Notes: a model not told the origin generated them from the letters alone. Positions 40,079-50,505 are shown, counted from the first letter of the stretch. The stretch is 64,000 bases of DNA from Arcobacter roscoffensis (GCF_024267655.1 NZ_CP100595.1:1178001-1242000), one strand, 5' to 3'. Numbers and translations are program-made.

Positions 40079-40086
40079 TAAAAGTA
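38395..40086 (+). repeat. 1692-bp direct repeat shared by both giant genes, copy 1
   Basis: Bases 38395-40086 recur at 48772-50463 with a constant offset of 10,377. The repeat covers the last ~560 codons, the stop codon and 8 bases beyond it. The two encoded C-termini match residue for residue, and all nucleotide stretches I compared also match. Identity ends at 40087 (G) against 50464 (A). Confidence 0.93.
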
Positions 40087-40096
40087 GGGAAATAGT

Positions 40097-43000
40097 ATGA
40101 AATTTAATAGTAGAGTTATAAAAAGAAGAGAAAAACTTTTGAAGCAGAAGAAGTTAAAACAAATGGAACAAACTGAGTCACTTTATAATATAGAACCTTT
40201 AGAGAGTAGAACACTACTCTCTGCTGATCCAGTTTTAGGTGGGGCACAAGCTGTACTCCTTTTGAATAATGACCAAAACACTTATTCTCAAACAAGCTAT
40301 GAAACTATTAAAAATACTTTAGATGATAGTGATGGAAGTAGAACAGAATTATTAAAAGACAATACTCGACTTGAGGCATTAGATTCAAATAATAATAAAA
40401 CAGTTGTTTTAGACATTAAAGAGATGTTAAATGCAGATGGTACTTTAGAAACTATTCTTTTTATAGACCCACTAGATTTAAATGACCATATTTATTTAGG
40501 AACAGATGGAACTACTAATACTTCTGCTGGAATTCATTTAAATGCACAATTGTTTGAAGATATTAAAAATGAGTTTGATACGATAGTTGTAGGAAGTGTA
40601 GCAGGCTCAAATGACTTTACTGTTTTAGGATCAGGTGATGGCACAGCAAACTTAGAATTAGATGATAATCTGTATATCGTATCGAACCCAAATAACTCTA
40701 CAACAAATATTACTTCAAAACTCTCTTTTTTAAATGGAAATAATTTAACTACTTTTGTTGCTGATGTGATGACAAATAAAAATACTACTTATGCAGCTCC
40801 TATTATTGTTTCAGGTGATGAAGTATATTTTAATTCAGATGGGTATTATGATTCAAGTGAAGAAGGTATTCAATTTGATGATACTATAAATGGAAGTACT
40901 TCAAATGATAAATTAGCTATTTTAGCATCAGGAAATATGACCTTTAAAGATAAAATTGGTGATACAAATCCTTTAGAGCATTTATCTATTACTGGAAATA
41001 ATATGAACTTTGATCTTGAAGTTATAACAGATGGTGATTTTGTAATAACTTCAACTAATGGAAATATATTATTTAATGATAGTGTTACAGTAAATGGAAA
41101 TCTTTATATAGAAGGTGCAAATACTATTATCTTCCAAAATACTCTTGATGTTACTGGTAATATTTATTTAGAAGGTAATGAAATAGATTTTGCTAACTAT
41201 GTAAATAAAGATGTTACTTTTGATGCAAATAGAACTATCACATTAAAACCTACTGATAAGAGTGTAAATATAGAGGTTTCTTCACCAAGTAAAGTAGGTG
41301 CTGATTATGAAGATATTAACTCTCTTAATTTAAGTAGTACAGAATTAGGGTATTTATCTGAAAAGTTTGGAAAGATTATCATAGGTCATGAAGATGGTAT
41401 GGATAGTTATAATGATACTACTAGTACAGGTCATGCTTCAAGCGGATTAGGGGATATTATCTTAGGACAAATTGGTTTATTTGGTTCTACTTTTAATGAT
41501 GATGTTTATCTTTTTGGAAATAATATTATAGTTGATGATAATCAAAACTCTTCAGCTATTTTATCTGTAAAAGATAGTATTTATTTTGAAGCCTATAATA
41601 ATATCGAAATATATAATAAAGTTACTACTTCAAATGATATTTCTTTTTATTCAGTTGAGGGAAGTATTTCTCAAAAAGACTATAATGAAGTTGATAATGA
41701 TAATAGAACAGGAGAATATGAGTTTTTAGATGCTGATAACTTAACAGCTGTTGCTAAAACAGGAATAGATTTATCTTCTATATTTGTCAATAATATTGAT
41801 ATTAAAAATACAGGAAATGGAGATATTAATATCAACATTGTTGATTTAAAAGATGATAAAGGAACATCTGATACTTCTGATGATACAGATATTGTAAATG
41901 GATATACTTATAAAAAAGATGTAAATGTAACAGCTTTAGAACAAACAGATGAAAATGGTACAGGAACTACTACTCTTACAACTGAAAATGGAACTATCAC
42001 AGTTTTATCTAGTGCCAATAGTGGGAGAGGAATTACTATAAATAGTAGTGAAACTACTACAATTGAATCAAAAGATAGAGATACTAGTGATAGTGATGAT
42101 TTTGATATTTTAGTAAATAATAATATTCAAACAAATGATAGGAATTTATATTTAGTAGCTGATAAATCAATTACTGTAGCTGATGGTATTTATACTAACT
42201 CTTCAAATGGTGGAGATATAGCTTATACTGCTGGTTTAGATATAGCTGTTTCTATTATAACAACCTCTTCAAATGTAACATTAACAGCAGGAGGGAGCGT
42301 CCTAGATAACTTAAGTGGTGAAACATCAAATATCTTAGGAACAACAACTTCATTAACAATAACAGCAGAAGCAGGAATAGGAACAAGTAGTGATGATATA
42401 GATACAACAGTAGCAAATATCACATTAACAAATGGTACAAGTGGTGATATATACCTACAAGAAACAGATATATTAGAAATAAAAGGTATCACTCAAAGTG
42501 GATCAGGCGTAATTGATATTGTTGTTGATTCAGGTGATATAAATCAAACAGGTAATGTAACTTCAACTAGTGGCGATATTTCTATTGAAGCTACGTCTGG
42601 AAATATTACTATGACTGCTCAGAAATATACAACTTCAACTTCTGGAAATATTACATATGATGCAAACTTAAATGTAAATATTTCAATTTTAAGCACAAGT
42701 TCTAATATAACAGTTACTTCTGGAGATGCGATAACTGATACCCTTGTAAGTGAAGATGCAAATATCATAGCAGATGAAGTAACGTTAAGTGCAGTAAATG
42801 GAATAGGTACAAGTGAAGATAATGATATAGATACAAGTGTATCAACAATTTCATTAAGTAACACTACAAGTGGGGATATATTTATTCAAGAAGATAATGA
42901 TTTAATAATCTCTTCAATTAATTCACAAGGTTCAAATGCAGATGTAGTTGTAACTACAGAAAATGGTTCAATAGAAACAACAAATTCTATTACTGATTCA

Positions 43001-46000
43001 GTGACAGGTGATATATTACTTCAAGCAATAGGAGCTACTTCAGATATCACAATAGGAGCAGCCTTATTAAGTACAACTGGAAATATATCACTAAATGCAG
43101 GAAGAAGTGTAAATCTAAATTCTAATGTGACAACTAATGGAAATAGTAAAACAGTAGATATATTGGCAAATGATTCAATAACAATGATAGATGGAACTAC
43201 TATCCAAACTAATAATGGTAATATCATTTTAGATGCAACTGCAGGAAGTGTAACAATAGACAGCGTAAATGCAGGAACAGCAGATATAGCTACTTATGCA
43301 GGGACTAGTATTTCTGATATAGATGAGAGTTCTTTAATTACAGCAAATGATTTATTATTAAAATCAGGAAGCACAATAGGAACAGGAATAAACCACTTAA
43401 ATACAACAGTAGATAACTTAACTGTAAATAGTGGAGATAATACATTTTTAACAGAATCAACAGATATAAATATAGATAGTGTTGATGTGGAAATAAATAG
43501 AGTAGATTCTACAGGAGTAGCGACACCTACTACAAGTCATGCAACACAAAGTGATATAAATTCAAGTGGAGCATTGGTACTACAAACACAAGATGGAAGT
43601 ATCACAACTATAGTAAATGATGGAGATATAATAACAGGTGGGAATACACTGTTAAAAACATCAGAAATAGCAGAGGGAAGTAGTAGCGATTCAGATATTA
43701 CACTAGGTGGAAGTATAAGTATCACAAATGGAAATATAAGTATTTCATCAAGTGATAATGTAAATATCAATAATAATATCATTTCAAATACAATAAATAA
43801 AACAATAGATGTTTTAGCAAGTAGTAATATAACAATGATAGATGGAACAAGTGTTACAAGTAGTGATGGAAATATCAGCTTTGAAGCAAATACTGGAAAT
43901 GTAATAAGTGAAACTATTAACGCTGGAACTGGTGCAGTAGCAATAAAAACAGCAGGAACAATAAATGATATAGATTCTTCTTCTTTAATTACAGCACAAA
44001 GCTTACTAATAGATGCTCTAGGAAAAGTAGGAACAACTACTAATCATATAAATACAAATATCACAACATTAAGCGCAAATGCAGGAGCAGGTTTATATAT
44101 CACAGAAAATGATGGTGTTTCAATTGATAGTGTAGATGTAGAGGTAAATAGAGTTGCAAATACAGCAATAGCAACAGAAACAACAAATGATGCACAAGAA
44201 AAACTAATCTCAACAGAAAAACTAGTATTAGTTGCAACTTTAGGAAATATAGAGGTAACAAGTAATAGTTCAAATGATGTAAGCTCAAATGGTGATACTT
44301 TAATTAGTGCATTAGATGGAGCTGTTACATTAAGTGATGATTTAATAACAGGAACTGGAAACTTAAGTATCTTAGCAAATACAACATTTGCACAAAATTC
44401 AAATATTACAACTGCTGGAACTGTAGATGTAGAAGCAAATACTTCAATTACAATGGTAGATGTAATTACTAATGCAAATGATTCAAATATTAGATACTCA
44501 ACAAGTGGTGAAATAAGTTTAGCTCAATTAACAACAAGTGCAGATGTTTCAATCATAGCAGGTTCAGTAAGTGATAGTAATGCAGATACAAATAATATCA
44601 CAGCAGATGAGTTAAGATTAGAAGTTATAGGTTCAACAGGTGTTGGAACAAATCATATAGAAACAGATGTAAATACTCTAAGTTCAAATGGTGGAAGCTT
44701 ATTTGTAACAGAAGCAAATGATATAACAATAAACCAAACAAGCCAAATAGTAGTTCAAAGAGTTGGAAGTGATACAACACTAACAACAACAAACACAACA
44801 GATACAACACAAAGTGATATAAATTCAAGTGGAGCATTGGTACTACAAACACAAGATGGAAGTATCACAACTATAGTAAATGATGGAGATATAATAACAG
44901 GTGGGAATACACTGTTAAAAACATCAGAAATAGCAGAGGGAAGTAGTAGCGATTCAGATATTACACTAGGTGGAAGTATAAGTATCACAAATGGAAATAT
45001 AAGTATTTCATCAAGTGATAATGTAAATATCAATAATAATATCATTTCAAATACAATAAATAAAACAATAGATGTTTTAGTAAGTAGTAATATAACAATG
45101 ATAGATGGAACATCTGTTACAAGTACAGATGGGAATATCAGCTTTGAAGCAAATACTGGAAATGTAATAAGTGAAACTATTAACGCTGGAACTGGTGCAG
45201 TAGCAATAAAAACAGCAGGAACAATAAATGATATAGATTCTTCTTCTTTAATTACAGCACAAAGCTTACTAATAGATGCTCTAGGAAAAGTAGGAACAAC
45301 TACTAATCATATAAATACAAATATCACAACATTAAGCGCAAATGCAGGAGCAGGTTTATATATCACAGAAAATGATGGTGTTTCAATTGATAGTGTAGAT
45401 GTAGAGGTAAATAGAGTTGCAAATACAGCAATAGCAACAGAAACAACAAATGATGCACAAGAAAAACTAATCTCAACAGAAAAACTAGTATTAGTTGCAA
45501 CTTTAGGAAATATAGAGGTAACAAGTAATAGTTCAAATGATGTAAGCTCAAATGGTGATACTTTAATTAGTGCATTAGATGGAGCTGTTACATTAAGTGA
45601 TGATTTAATAACAGGAACTGGAAACTTAAGTATCTTAGCAAATACAACATTTGCACAAAATTCAAATATTACAACTGCTGGAACTGTAGATGTAGAAGCA
45701 AATACTTCAATTACAATGGTAGATGTAATTACTAATGCAAATGATTCAAATATTAGATACTCAACAAGTGGTGAAATAAGTTTAGCTCAATTAACAACAA
45801 GTGCAGATGTTTCAATCATAGCAGGTTCAGTAAGTGATAGTAATGCAGATACAAATAATATCACAGCAGATGAGTTAAGATTAGAAGTTATAGGTTCAAC
45901 AGGTGCTGGAATAAATCATATAGAAACAGATGTAAATACTCTAAGTTCAAATGGTGGAAGCTTATTTGTAACAGAAGCAAATGATATAACAATAAACCAA

Positions 46001-49000
46001 ACAAGCCAAATAGTAGTTCAAAGAGTTGGAAGTGATATAACACTAACAACAACAAACACAACAGATGCAACACAAAGTGATATAAATTCAAGTGGAGCAT
46101 TGGTACTACAAACACAAGATGGAAGTATCACAACAGTAGTAAATGATGGAGATATAATAACAGGTGGGAATACACTGTTAAAAACATCAGAAATAGCTGA
46201 GGGAACAAGTAGTGATTCAGATATAACATTAGGTGGAAGTATAAGTATCACAAATGGAAATATAAGTATTTCATCAAGTGATAATGTAAATGTAAATAAT
46301 AATATCATTTCAAATACAATAAGTAAAACAATAGATGTTTTAGCAAGTAGTAATATAACAATGATAGATGGAACAAGTGTTACAGGTAGTGATGGAAATA
46401 TCAGCTTTGAAGCAAATACTGGAAATGTAATAAGTGAAACTATTAATGCAGGAACTGGTGATGTGATAATAAATGCAGGAGATAAAATATCAAATATAGA
46501 TAATAACTCTTTAATTACAGCAGATAAATTATTATTAAATACAGGAAACTCTATAGGAAGTTCTTCAAATCATATAAATACAACTATAAATTCATTAAGT
46601 GCAAAAGCAGATACTAATGATGTAGATACAACAGATGATAATGATATTTTTGTTACAAATACACAAGCTTTAATTATTGATAGTATTACTATAGATATAA
46701 ATAGAGTTGATACTAGTGCAACCATAGATACAGATACTACAGGAACAACACAAGAAGATATCTCAACTAGTGATAACGGAAATATTGTAATAAAAGCAAG
46801 TGATATTACACTTGAGGGTGGAAGTGATACTATAGGATTAAATACACTTGGAACAGGAAATGTAAAACTAAATGCAACTTCTGGAAATATTACATTAAAT
46901 GATAATGTAAATGCTGGAAGTGGTGACATAACAGTTTTAGCTGGTACAAGTATCATCCAATCAGGAGATATTTTAACTACAGATGGAACAGTGGAACTAG
47001 AAGCAACTGCTGGTTCAATTAGTATGGGTGATGGTGTAAAAACAAGTTCAAATGAAAACATAAGATATGAAGCATCTACAAGCTTGTCTCTTGGATTGAT
47101 AACTACAAGTAAAAATGTATCGCTAGTTGCAGGAACTATAACTGATAGTGCAGGCTTAGACACAAGTGATACAACAGTAGATATCCAAGCAAAAGAGCTA
47201 AGAGTTGAAACTACTGATTTATCAGGTGGATTGGGAATTGGTGCTAACCATATAGAAACTACAGTTGAAGTAATAAGTGTAAAAACTGGAACAAGTGGAG
47301 CATTTATAAGTGAGACTGATGATGTTTTAGTTGATGAAGTTGAAGATACAGAAGATTCATCAGATGGAATAAGTGTAAATAGAGTACTAGATACAGCAGT
47401 AGTAACAGCTTCAATAATAACTGATGCAAGTCAAAGTGATATAGTAACTAGTGGAGATTTAGTACTACAAACATTAGACGGAAGTATTACAACAGTATCA
47501 GATAGTGGAGATATAAGTACTGGTGGAAACACACTTTTAAAAACTATAGATGAAGATGATAAAGAGGATAATATTAATATTAACTCTAATATAACTTCAT
47601 TAAGTAATATCTCAATTGTCTCAGCTCAAAACTTCAACTTAGCAGCAAATGCAAAAGTTGAATCTACGGGTGTAAACTCTACAATAGATATTTTTATAAG
47701 TAGTGTTGATGGAGATGTATCCCTAGAAGATACAAGTTCTATTGTTTCAAATGATTCAAATATTAGAGTAAAAGCAGATGATATTAAGCTTTCATCAATA
47801 GATGCTGGAACTGCTTCGATTTCTCTTTATGCACTTGGAAATATACTTGATAATGGAGATACAACTACAGATTTAGTTTCAAAAAATTTAAGAGTTTTTG
47901 CACAAAATGGTGGAGCAGGAAATGACACTACAACAATAAATAGCTTAGATATTGATGCTGATAATATCACTGCAAATATAGGTGTAAATGGTATTTATAT
48001 AGAAGACTTAGATGATTTAACAGTTACATATATTGATGATATTAATGTAAATAATGTAAACTCACAAGCTTTAGTTTTATCTCAAAGAACAGATGAAATC
48101 CAAGAAGATATTAAAACTAAAGATAGTGGTGTTATTTCGATTACTACAGATAGTACTTTAACTATCAAAGAAGGAGAGTTAGTAAACCCTTCAACAAATG
48201 CAAATACAGATGATGGCTTAGGAATAAGTGGAAGTGATAATATAGTATTAAACTCTACAAGTGGAAATATTGATATTCAAAGTGGTATTACATCGTCATC
48301 TGGAGATATTACAATAAATGCTCAAACATCTATTTCTCAAACTGGGAAAATAGAAGTACAAGGTTTAAATAACTTACTTAAAGTTACAACACAAACTGGA
48401 AGTATTGTGATGAATGATGACTCTATTATAAAAGCAGTTGATTCAACTACTCAAATAGAGCTAAATTCAGCTGCAAATATTGAAGTAGAAACAATTGAAA
48501 GTTTAGGGCAAGTAAGTATAACTGCAGGAGGGAACTTAACTGATATAGACTTAACTGGTGATAGTGAAGTAGATATTACAGCAGTAGATTTAATCTTGAA
48601 TGTTACTAATGAAATAGGTTCATTAGATAATAACATCGAAACAGATATTACTACAATTGAATCTACTTCAAGTAACTTATACTTAGATGAAACAGATGAT
48701 TTATTTGTAAATAGTATCACAGGAACACAAGTAAATTTAACAGCAAATAAAATAACAGATGGAACAAATACAAGCATCCAAGCGACAACATTAACAGTAA
48801 ATGCAAATGAAATAGGTGAAAGTAATAATCACCTAAATACAGATGTAAATACAATGAATGTAACAGTAGAAAATGACACAGTATACTTAACAGAAAAAGA
48901 CGCAATCACAATAAATATAGATAAATTACTAGGTGAAATAAAAGCAACAGAGCTAACAGTAAATGCAAATGAAATAGGAGAAAATACAAATCACCTAAAT

Positions 49001-50455
49001 ACAGATGTAAATACAATGAATGTTACAGTAGCAAATGATACAGTATACCTAACAGAAAAAGATGCAATCATAATAACTATCGATAAATTATTAGGTGAAA
49101 TAAAAGCAACAACATTAACAATAAATGCAAATGAAATAGGTGAAATAACAAATCACCTAAATACAGATGTAAATATAATAAATGTAAACGCTTCAAATAA
49201 TACAGTGTACCTAAGTGAAAAAGACTCTATCATTGTAAATAGTACTTCTTTATTCGGAACAATAGAAGCAAGTGATTTAACAATAAGCGCAAATAGTGTA
49301 GGTTCTACAGTAAATTACCTAAATACAAATGTAGATACACTAAATGCTCAAATAACTAATGATATTTACCTAATAGAAAATGATGATTTAAAAATAGATA
49401 CAGTAGATGCAATAAATATGTATGTAATCGCAAACTCAAATATAGAGAATAAAGATGTAAACTCATTAGTAAAAACAGATAAATTAATAATAGATGCTCT
49501 AAATGTAAACCTGAATACAGAAATAAAAACAATAAAAGCAAATGTAGTAAATGATATAACAATAAATGAAAAAGATAACCTACTAGGAACAATCATAGCA
49601 GAAGACTTAATCCTAGATGTAGCCTTCTCAACACTTCTAACAGATGTAGAGACAATGACACTTAACTCAAGTGACTCAATATATGTAACACAAATAGATG
49701 ATGTAATAGTAAAAGACTCAAATGCAATAAATATCCTAGCAATAGAAAGCTCAAATGGAGATCTATACTTAGATAAATTAACAGCAGAAACAGTAACAGT
49801 AAAAGTATCAGAAGATAAAAGAATACTAGATAATAATGATGAGTTAACAAATGTAGAGTCAGAAAACCTAAATATGCTAGGAAAAGGTGCATACACAGAA
49901 GGAAACTTAATAAACCCAGAAACAATAGAAACAATGGGACAAAAAGCTATAGAAATAGACACAACAAAGTTATATCTAGGGAATCATGATACAGCTAAAA
50001 TAAAAAATAATACAATAAATGATACAATGTACGGATTATTAATAGAAAGAGATAACTACTCGATGCAATATGTAGCTCAATCAGAATTTGAAAGAGAATT
50101 AACAGAGATAAATACGGAACTTTCAACAGGTATGGAAGATATTGTAATGTGGGAATTTGAAGCAGCAATAAATTATCAAAGTTTAAATCAATCAAGTAAT
50201 GTAAATAGTGCATATAATGAATATGTAGTAAGAAATACACAGATAACACAGAATGATAATATCAGAGCATTAAGAAGCTTTGAAGTACAGACTGTAAGTA
50301 CAGTAGCGGAGCATACAGTAATAATGCCAAGTGTAGAATATAGTACGTATACAAGTTCAATAGGATTTATAGATATAGAAAGAACAAGTAATAATATCTT
50401 GTTTGACTATGATGATGAAGAGTATGAGTTATGGACAGAAGATTTAGTTTTATAA
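40097..50455 (+). CDS. Giant LEPR-XLL-type repetitive protein, paralogue of the upstream giant
   Basis: Complete 3452-residue protein. The ATG follows AGGGA (40086-40090) by 6 bases and lies 18 bases after the previous stop. Residues 1-31 are very basic and have no Sec signal peptide. Residues 32-45 read IEPLESRTLLSADP, matching the LEPR-XLL motif known from the N-termini of very large bacterial repeat proteins. The rest is beta-helix-like repeats (GNI-x-L-x-A, SVSDID, TVNANEIGE types). From about 40.9 kb it is colinear with the upstream giant from about 31.8 kb, and its last ~560 residues are the same as that protein's. A 421-residue unit is present twice plus a third partial copy (43.5-46.45 kb). 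It has no RTX block or coiled-coil island, so it is a short version of its neighbour. Probably a secreted adhesin and a substrate of the export genes downstream; function is inferred. Confidence 0.92.
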   Translation: MKFNSRVIKRREKLLKQKKLKQMEQTESLYNIEPLESRTLLSADPVLGGAQAVLLLNNDQNTYSQTSYETIKNTLDDSDGSRTELLKDNTRLEALDSNNNKTVVLDIKEMLNADGTLETILFIDPLDLNDHIYLGTDGTTNTSAGIHLNAQLFEDIKNEFDTIVVGSVAGSNDFTVLGSGDGTANLELDDNLYIVSNPNNSTTNITSKLSFLNGNNLTTFVADVMTNKNTTYAAPIIVSGDEVYFNSDGYYDSSEEGIQFDDTINGSTSNDKLAILASGNMTFKDKIGDTNPLEHLSITGNNMNFDLEVITDGDFVITSTNGNILFNDSVTVNGNLYIEGANTIIFQNTLDVTGNIYLEGNEIDFANYVNKDVTFDANRTITLKPTDKSVNIEVSSPSKVGADYEDINSLNLSSTELGYLSEKFGKIIIGHEDGMDSYNDTTSTGHASSGLGDIILGQIGLFGSTFNDDVYLFGNNIIVDDNQNSSAILSVKDSIYFEAYNNIEIYNKVTTSNDISFYSVEGSISQKDYNEVDNDNRTGEYEFLDADNLTAVAKTGIDLSSIFVNNIDIKNTGNGDININIVDLKDDKGTSDTSDDTDIVNGYTYKKDVNVTALEQTDENGTGTTTLTTENGTITVLSSANSGRGITINSSETTTIESKDRDTSDSDDFDILVNNNIQTNDRNLYLVADKSITVADGIYTNSSNGGDIAYTAGLDIAVSIITTSSNVTLTAGGSVLDNLSGETSNILGTTTSLTITAEAGIGTSSDDIDTTVANITLTNGTSGDIYLQETDILEIKGITQSGSGVIDIVVDSGDINQTGNVTSTSGDISIEATSGNITMTAQKYTTSTSGNITYDANLNVNISILSTSSNITVTSGDAITDTLVSEDANIIADEVTLSAVNGIGTSEDNDIDTSVSTISLSNTTSGDIFIQEDNDLIISSINSQGSNADVVVTTENGSIETTNSITDSVTGDILLQAIGATSDITIGAALLSTTGNISLNAGRSVNLNSNVTTNGNSKTVDILANDSITMIDGTTIQTNNGNIILDATAGSVTIDSVNAGTADIATYAGTSISDIDESSLITANDLLLKSGSTIGTGINHLNTTVDNLTVNSGDNTFLTESTDINIDSVDVEINRVDSTGVATPTTSHATQSDINSSGALVLQTQDGSITTIVNDGDIITGGNTLLKTSEIAEGSSSDSDITLGGSISITNGNISISSSDNVNINNNIISNTINKTIDVLASSNITMIDGTSVTSSDGNISFEANTGNVISETINAGTGAVAIKTAGTINDIDSSSLITAQSLLIDALGKVGTTTNHINTNITTLSANAGAGLYITENDGVSIDSVDVEVNRVANTAIATETTNDAQEKLISTEKLVLVATLGNIEVTSNSSNDVSSNGDTLISALDGAVTLSDDLITGTGNLSILANTTFAQNSNITTAGTVDVEANTSITMVDVITNANDSNIRYSTSGEISLAQLTTSADVSIIAGSVSDSNADTNNITADELRLEVIGSTGVGTNHIETDVNTLSSNGGSLFVTEANDITINQTSQIVVQRVGSDTTLTTTNTTDTTQSDINSSGALVLQTQDGSITTIVNDGDIITGGNTLLKTSEIAEGSSSDSDITLGGSISITNGNISISSSDNVNINNNIISNTINKTIDVLVSSNITMIDGTSVTSTDGNISFEANTGNVISETINAGTGAVAIKTAGTINDIDSSSLITAQSLLIDALGKVGTTTNHINTNITTLSANAGAGLYITENDGVSIDSVDVEVNRVANTAIATETTNDAQEKLISTEKLVLVATLGNIEVTSNSSNDVSSNGDTLISALDGAVTLSDDLITGTGNLSILANTTFAQNSNITTAGTVDVEANTSITMVDVITNANDSNIRYSTSGEISLAQLTTSADVSIIAGSVSDSNADTNNITADELRLEVIGSTGAGINHIETDVNTLSSNGGSLFVTEANDITINQTSQIVVQRVGSDITLTTTNTTDATQSDINSSGALVLQTQDGSITTVVNDGDIITGGNTLLKTSEIAEGTSSDSDITLGGSISITNGNISISSSDNVNVNNNIISNTISKTIDVLASSNITMIDGTSVTGSDGNISFEANTGNVISETINAGTGDVIINAGDKISNIDNNSLITADKLLLNTGNSIGSSSNHINTTINSLSAKADTNDVDTTDDNDIFVTNTQALIIDSITIDINRVDTSATIDTDTTGTTQEDISTSDNGNIVIKASDITLEGGSDTIGLNTLGTGNVKLNATSGNITLNDNVNAGSGDITVLAGTSIIQSGDILTTDGTVELEATAGSISMGDGVKTSSNENIRYEASTSLSLGLITTSKNVSLVAGTITDSAGLDTSDTTVDIQAKELRVETTDLSGGLGIGANHIETTVEVISVKTGTSGAFISETDDVLVDEVEDTEDSSDGISVNRVLDTAVVTASIITDASQSDIVTSGDLVLQTLDGSITTVSDSGDISTGGNTLLKTIDEDDKEDNININSNITSLSNISIVSAQNFNLAANAKVESTGVNSTIDIFISSVDGDVSLEDTSSIVSNDSNIRVKADDIKLSSIDAGTASISLYALGNILDNGDTTTDLVSKNLRVFAQNGGAGNDTTTINSLDIDADNITANIGVNGIYIEDLDDLTVTYIDDINVNNVNSQALVLSQRTDEIQEDIKTKDSGVISITTDSTLTIKEGELVNPSTNANTDDGLGISGSDNIVLNSTSGNIDIQSGITSSSGDITINAQTSISQTGKIEVQGLNNLLKVTTQTGSIVMNDDSIIKAVDSTTQIELNSAANIEVETIESLGQVSITAGGNLTDIDLTGDSEVDITAVDLILNVTNEIGSLDNNIETDITTIESTSSNLYLDETDDLFVNSITGTQVNLTANKITDGTNTSIQATTLTVNANEIGESNNHLNTDVNTMNVTVENDTVYLTEKDAITINIDKLLGEIKATELTVNANEIGENTNHLNTDVNTMNVTVANDTVYLTEKDAIIITIDKLLGEIKATTLTINANEIGEITNHLNTDVNIINVNASNNTVYLSEKDSIIVNSTSLFGTIEASDLTISANSVGSTVNYLNTNVDTLNAQITNDIYLIENDDLKIDTVDAINMYVIANSNIENKDVNSLVKTDKLIIDALNVNLNTEIKTIKANVVNDITINEKDNLLGTIIAEDLILDVAFSTLLTDVETMTLNSSDSIYVTQIDDVIVKDSNAINILAIESSNGDLYLDKLTAETVTVKVSEDKRILDNNDELTNVESENLNMLGKGAYTEGNLINPETIETMGQKAIEIDTTKLYLGNHDTAKIKNNTINDTMYGLLIERDNYSMQYVAQSEFERELTEINTELSTGMEDIVMWEFEAAINYQSLNQSSNVNSAYNEYVVRNTQITQNDNIRALRSFEVQTVSTVAEHTVIMPSVEYSTYTSSIGFIDIERTSNNILFDYDDEEYELWTEDLVL
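42280..43540 (+). repeat. Diverged copy of the 33.24-34.50 kb segment of the first giant gene
   Basis: The encoded sequence from 'NVTLTAGGSVLDNLSGETSNIL' onward aligns along its length with the first giant from about 33.23 kb ('SVTLTAGASVLDNLSG...'). Shared blocks include TSLTITA, TSGDIYLQETD, ITIGAALLSTTGNISLNAGR and SVDVEVNRV-like text. Differences are spread throughout, unlike the near-identical repeats. Confidence 0.85.
43548..46455 (+). repeat. 1263-bp (421-residue) tandem repeats in the second giant gene
   Basis: The 'AAAGTGATATAAATTCAAGTGGAGC' landmark lies at 43548, 44811 and 46074, exactly 1263 bases apart. There are two full units and a partial third, which ends near 46455 at 'SETINAGTGD'. 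The copies differ at scattered single bases only (for example GCAAGTAGT against GTAAGTAGT near 43816/45079). Confidence 0.93.
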
Positions 50456-50463
50456 TAAAAGTA
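48772..50463 (+). repeat. 1692-bp direct repeat shared by both giant genes, copy 2
   Basis: Second copy of 38395-40086, forming the 3' end of the second giant gene. It begins in the middle of a codon context 'AC(A) AGC ATC CAA', where the unrelated upstream sequences of the two genes join the common tail. Confidence 0.93.
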
Positions 50464-50505
50464 AAAAAGAAAATAAAAATTATCTAAATATTAAAAGGAA
50501 TTAAA

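Noticed and set aside
3170-46455. Regular direct repeats as a CRISPR array or transposable element
   Set aside because: The repeats are long, in-frame and coding, with no spacers, inverted ends or transposase.
30-50249. Many antisense open frames of 60-200 codons, including pairs of 198 codons at 38989-39585 and 49366-49962
   Set aside because: They are shadows of the giant genes: low-complexity, Ser/Val/Leu-rich, without ribosome sites, and repeated only because the sense sequence is duplicated.
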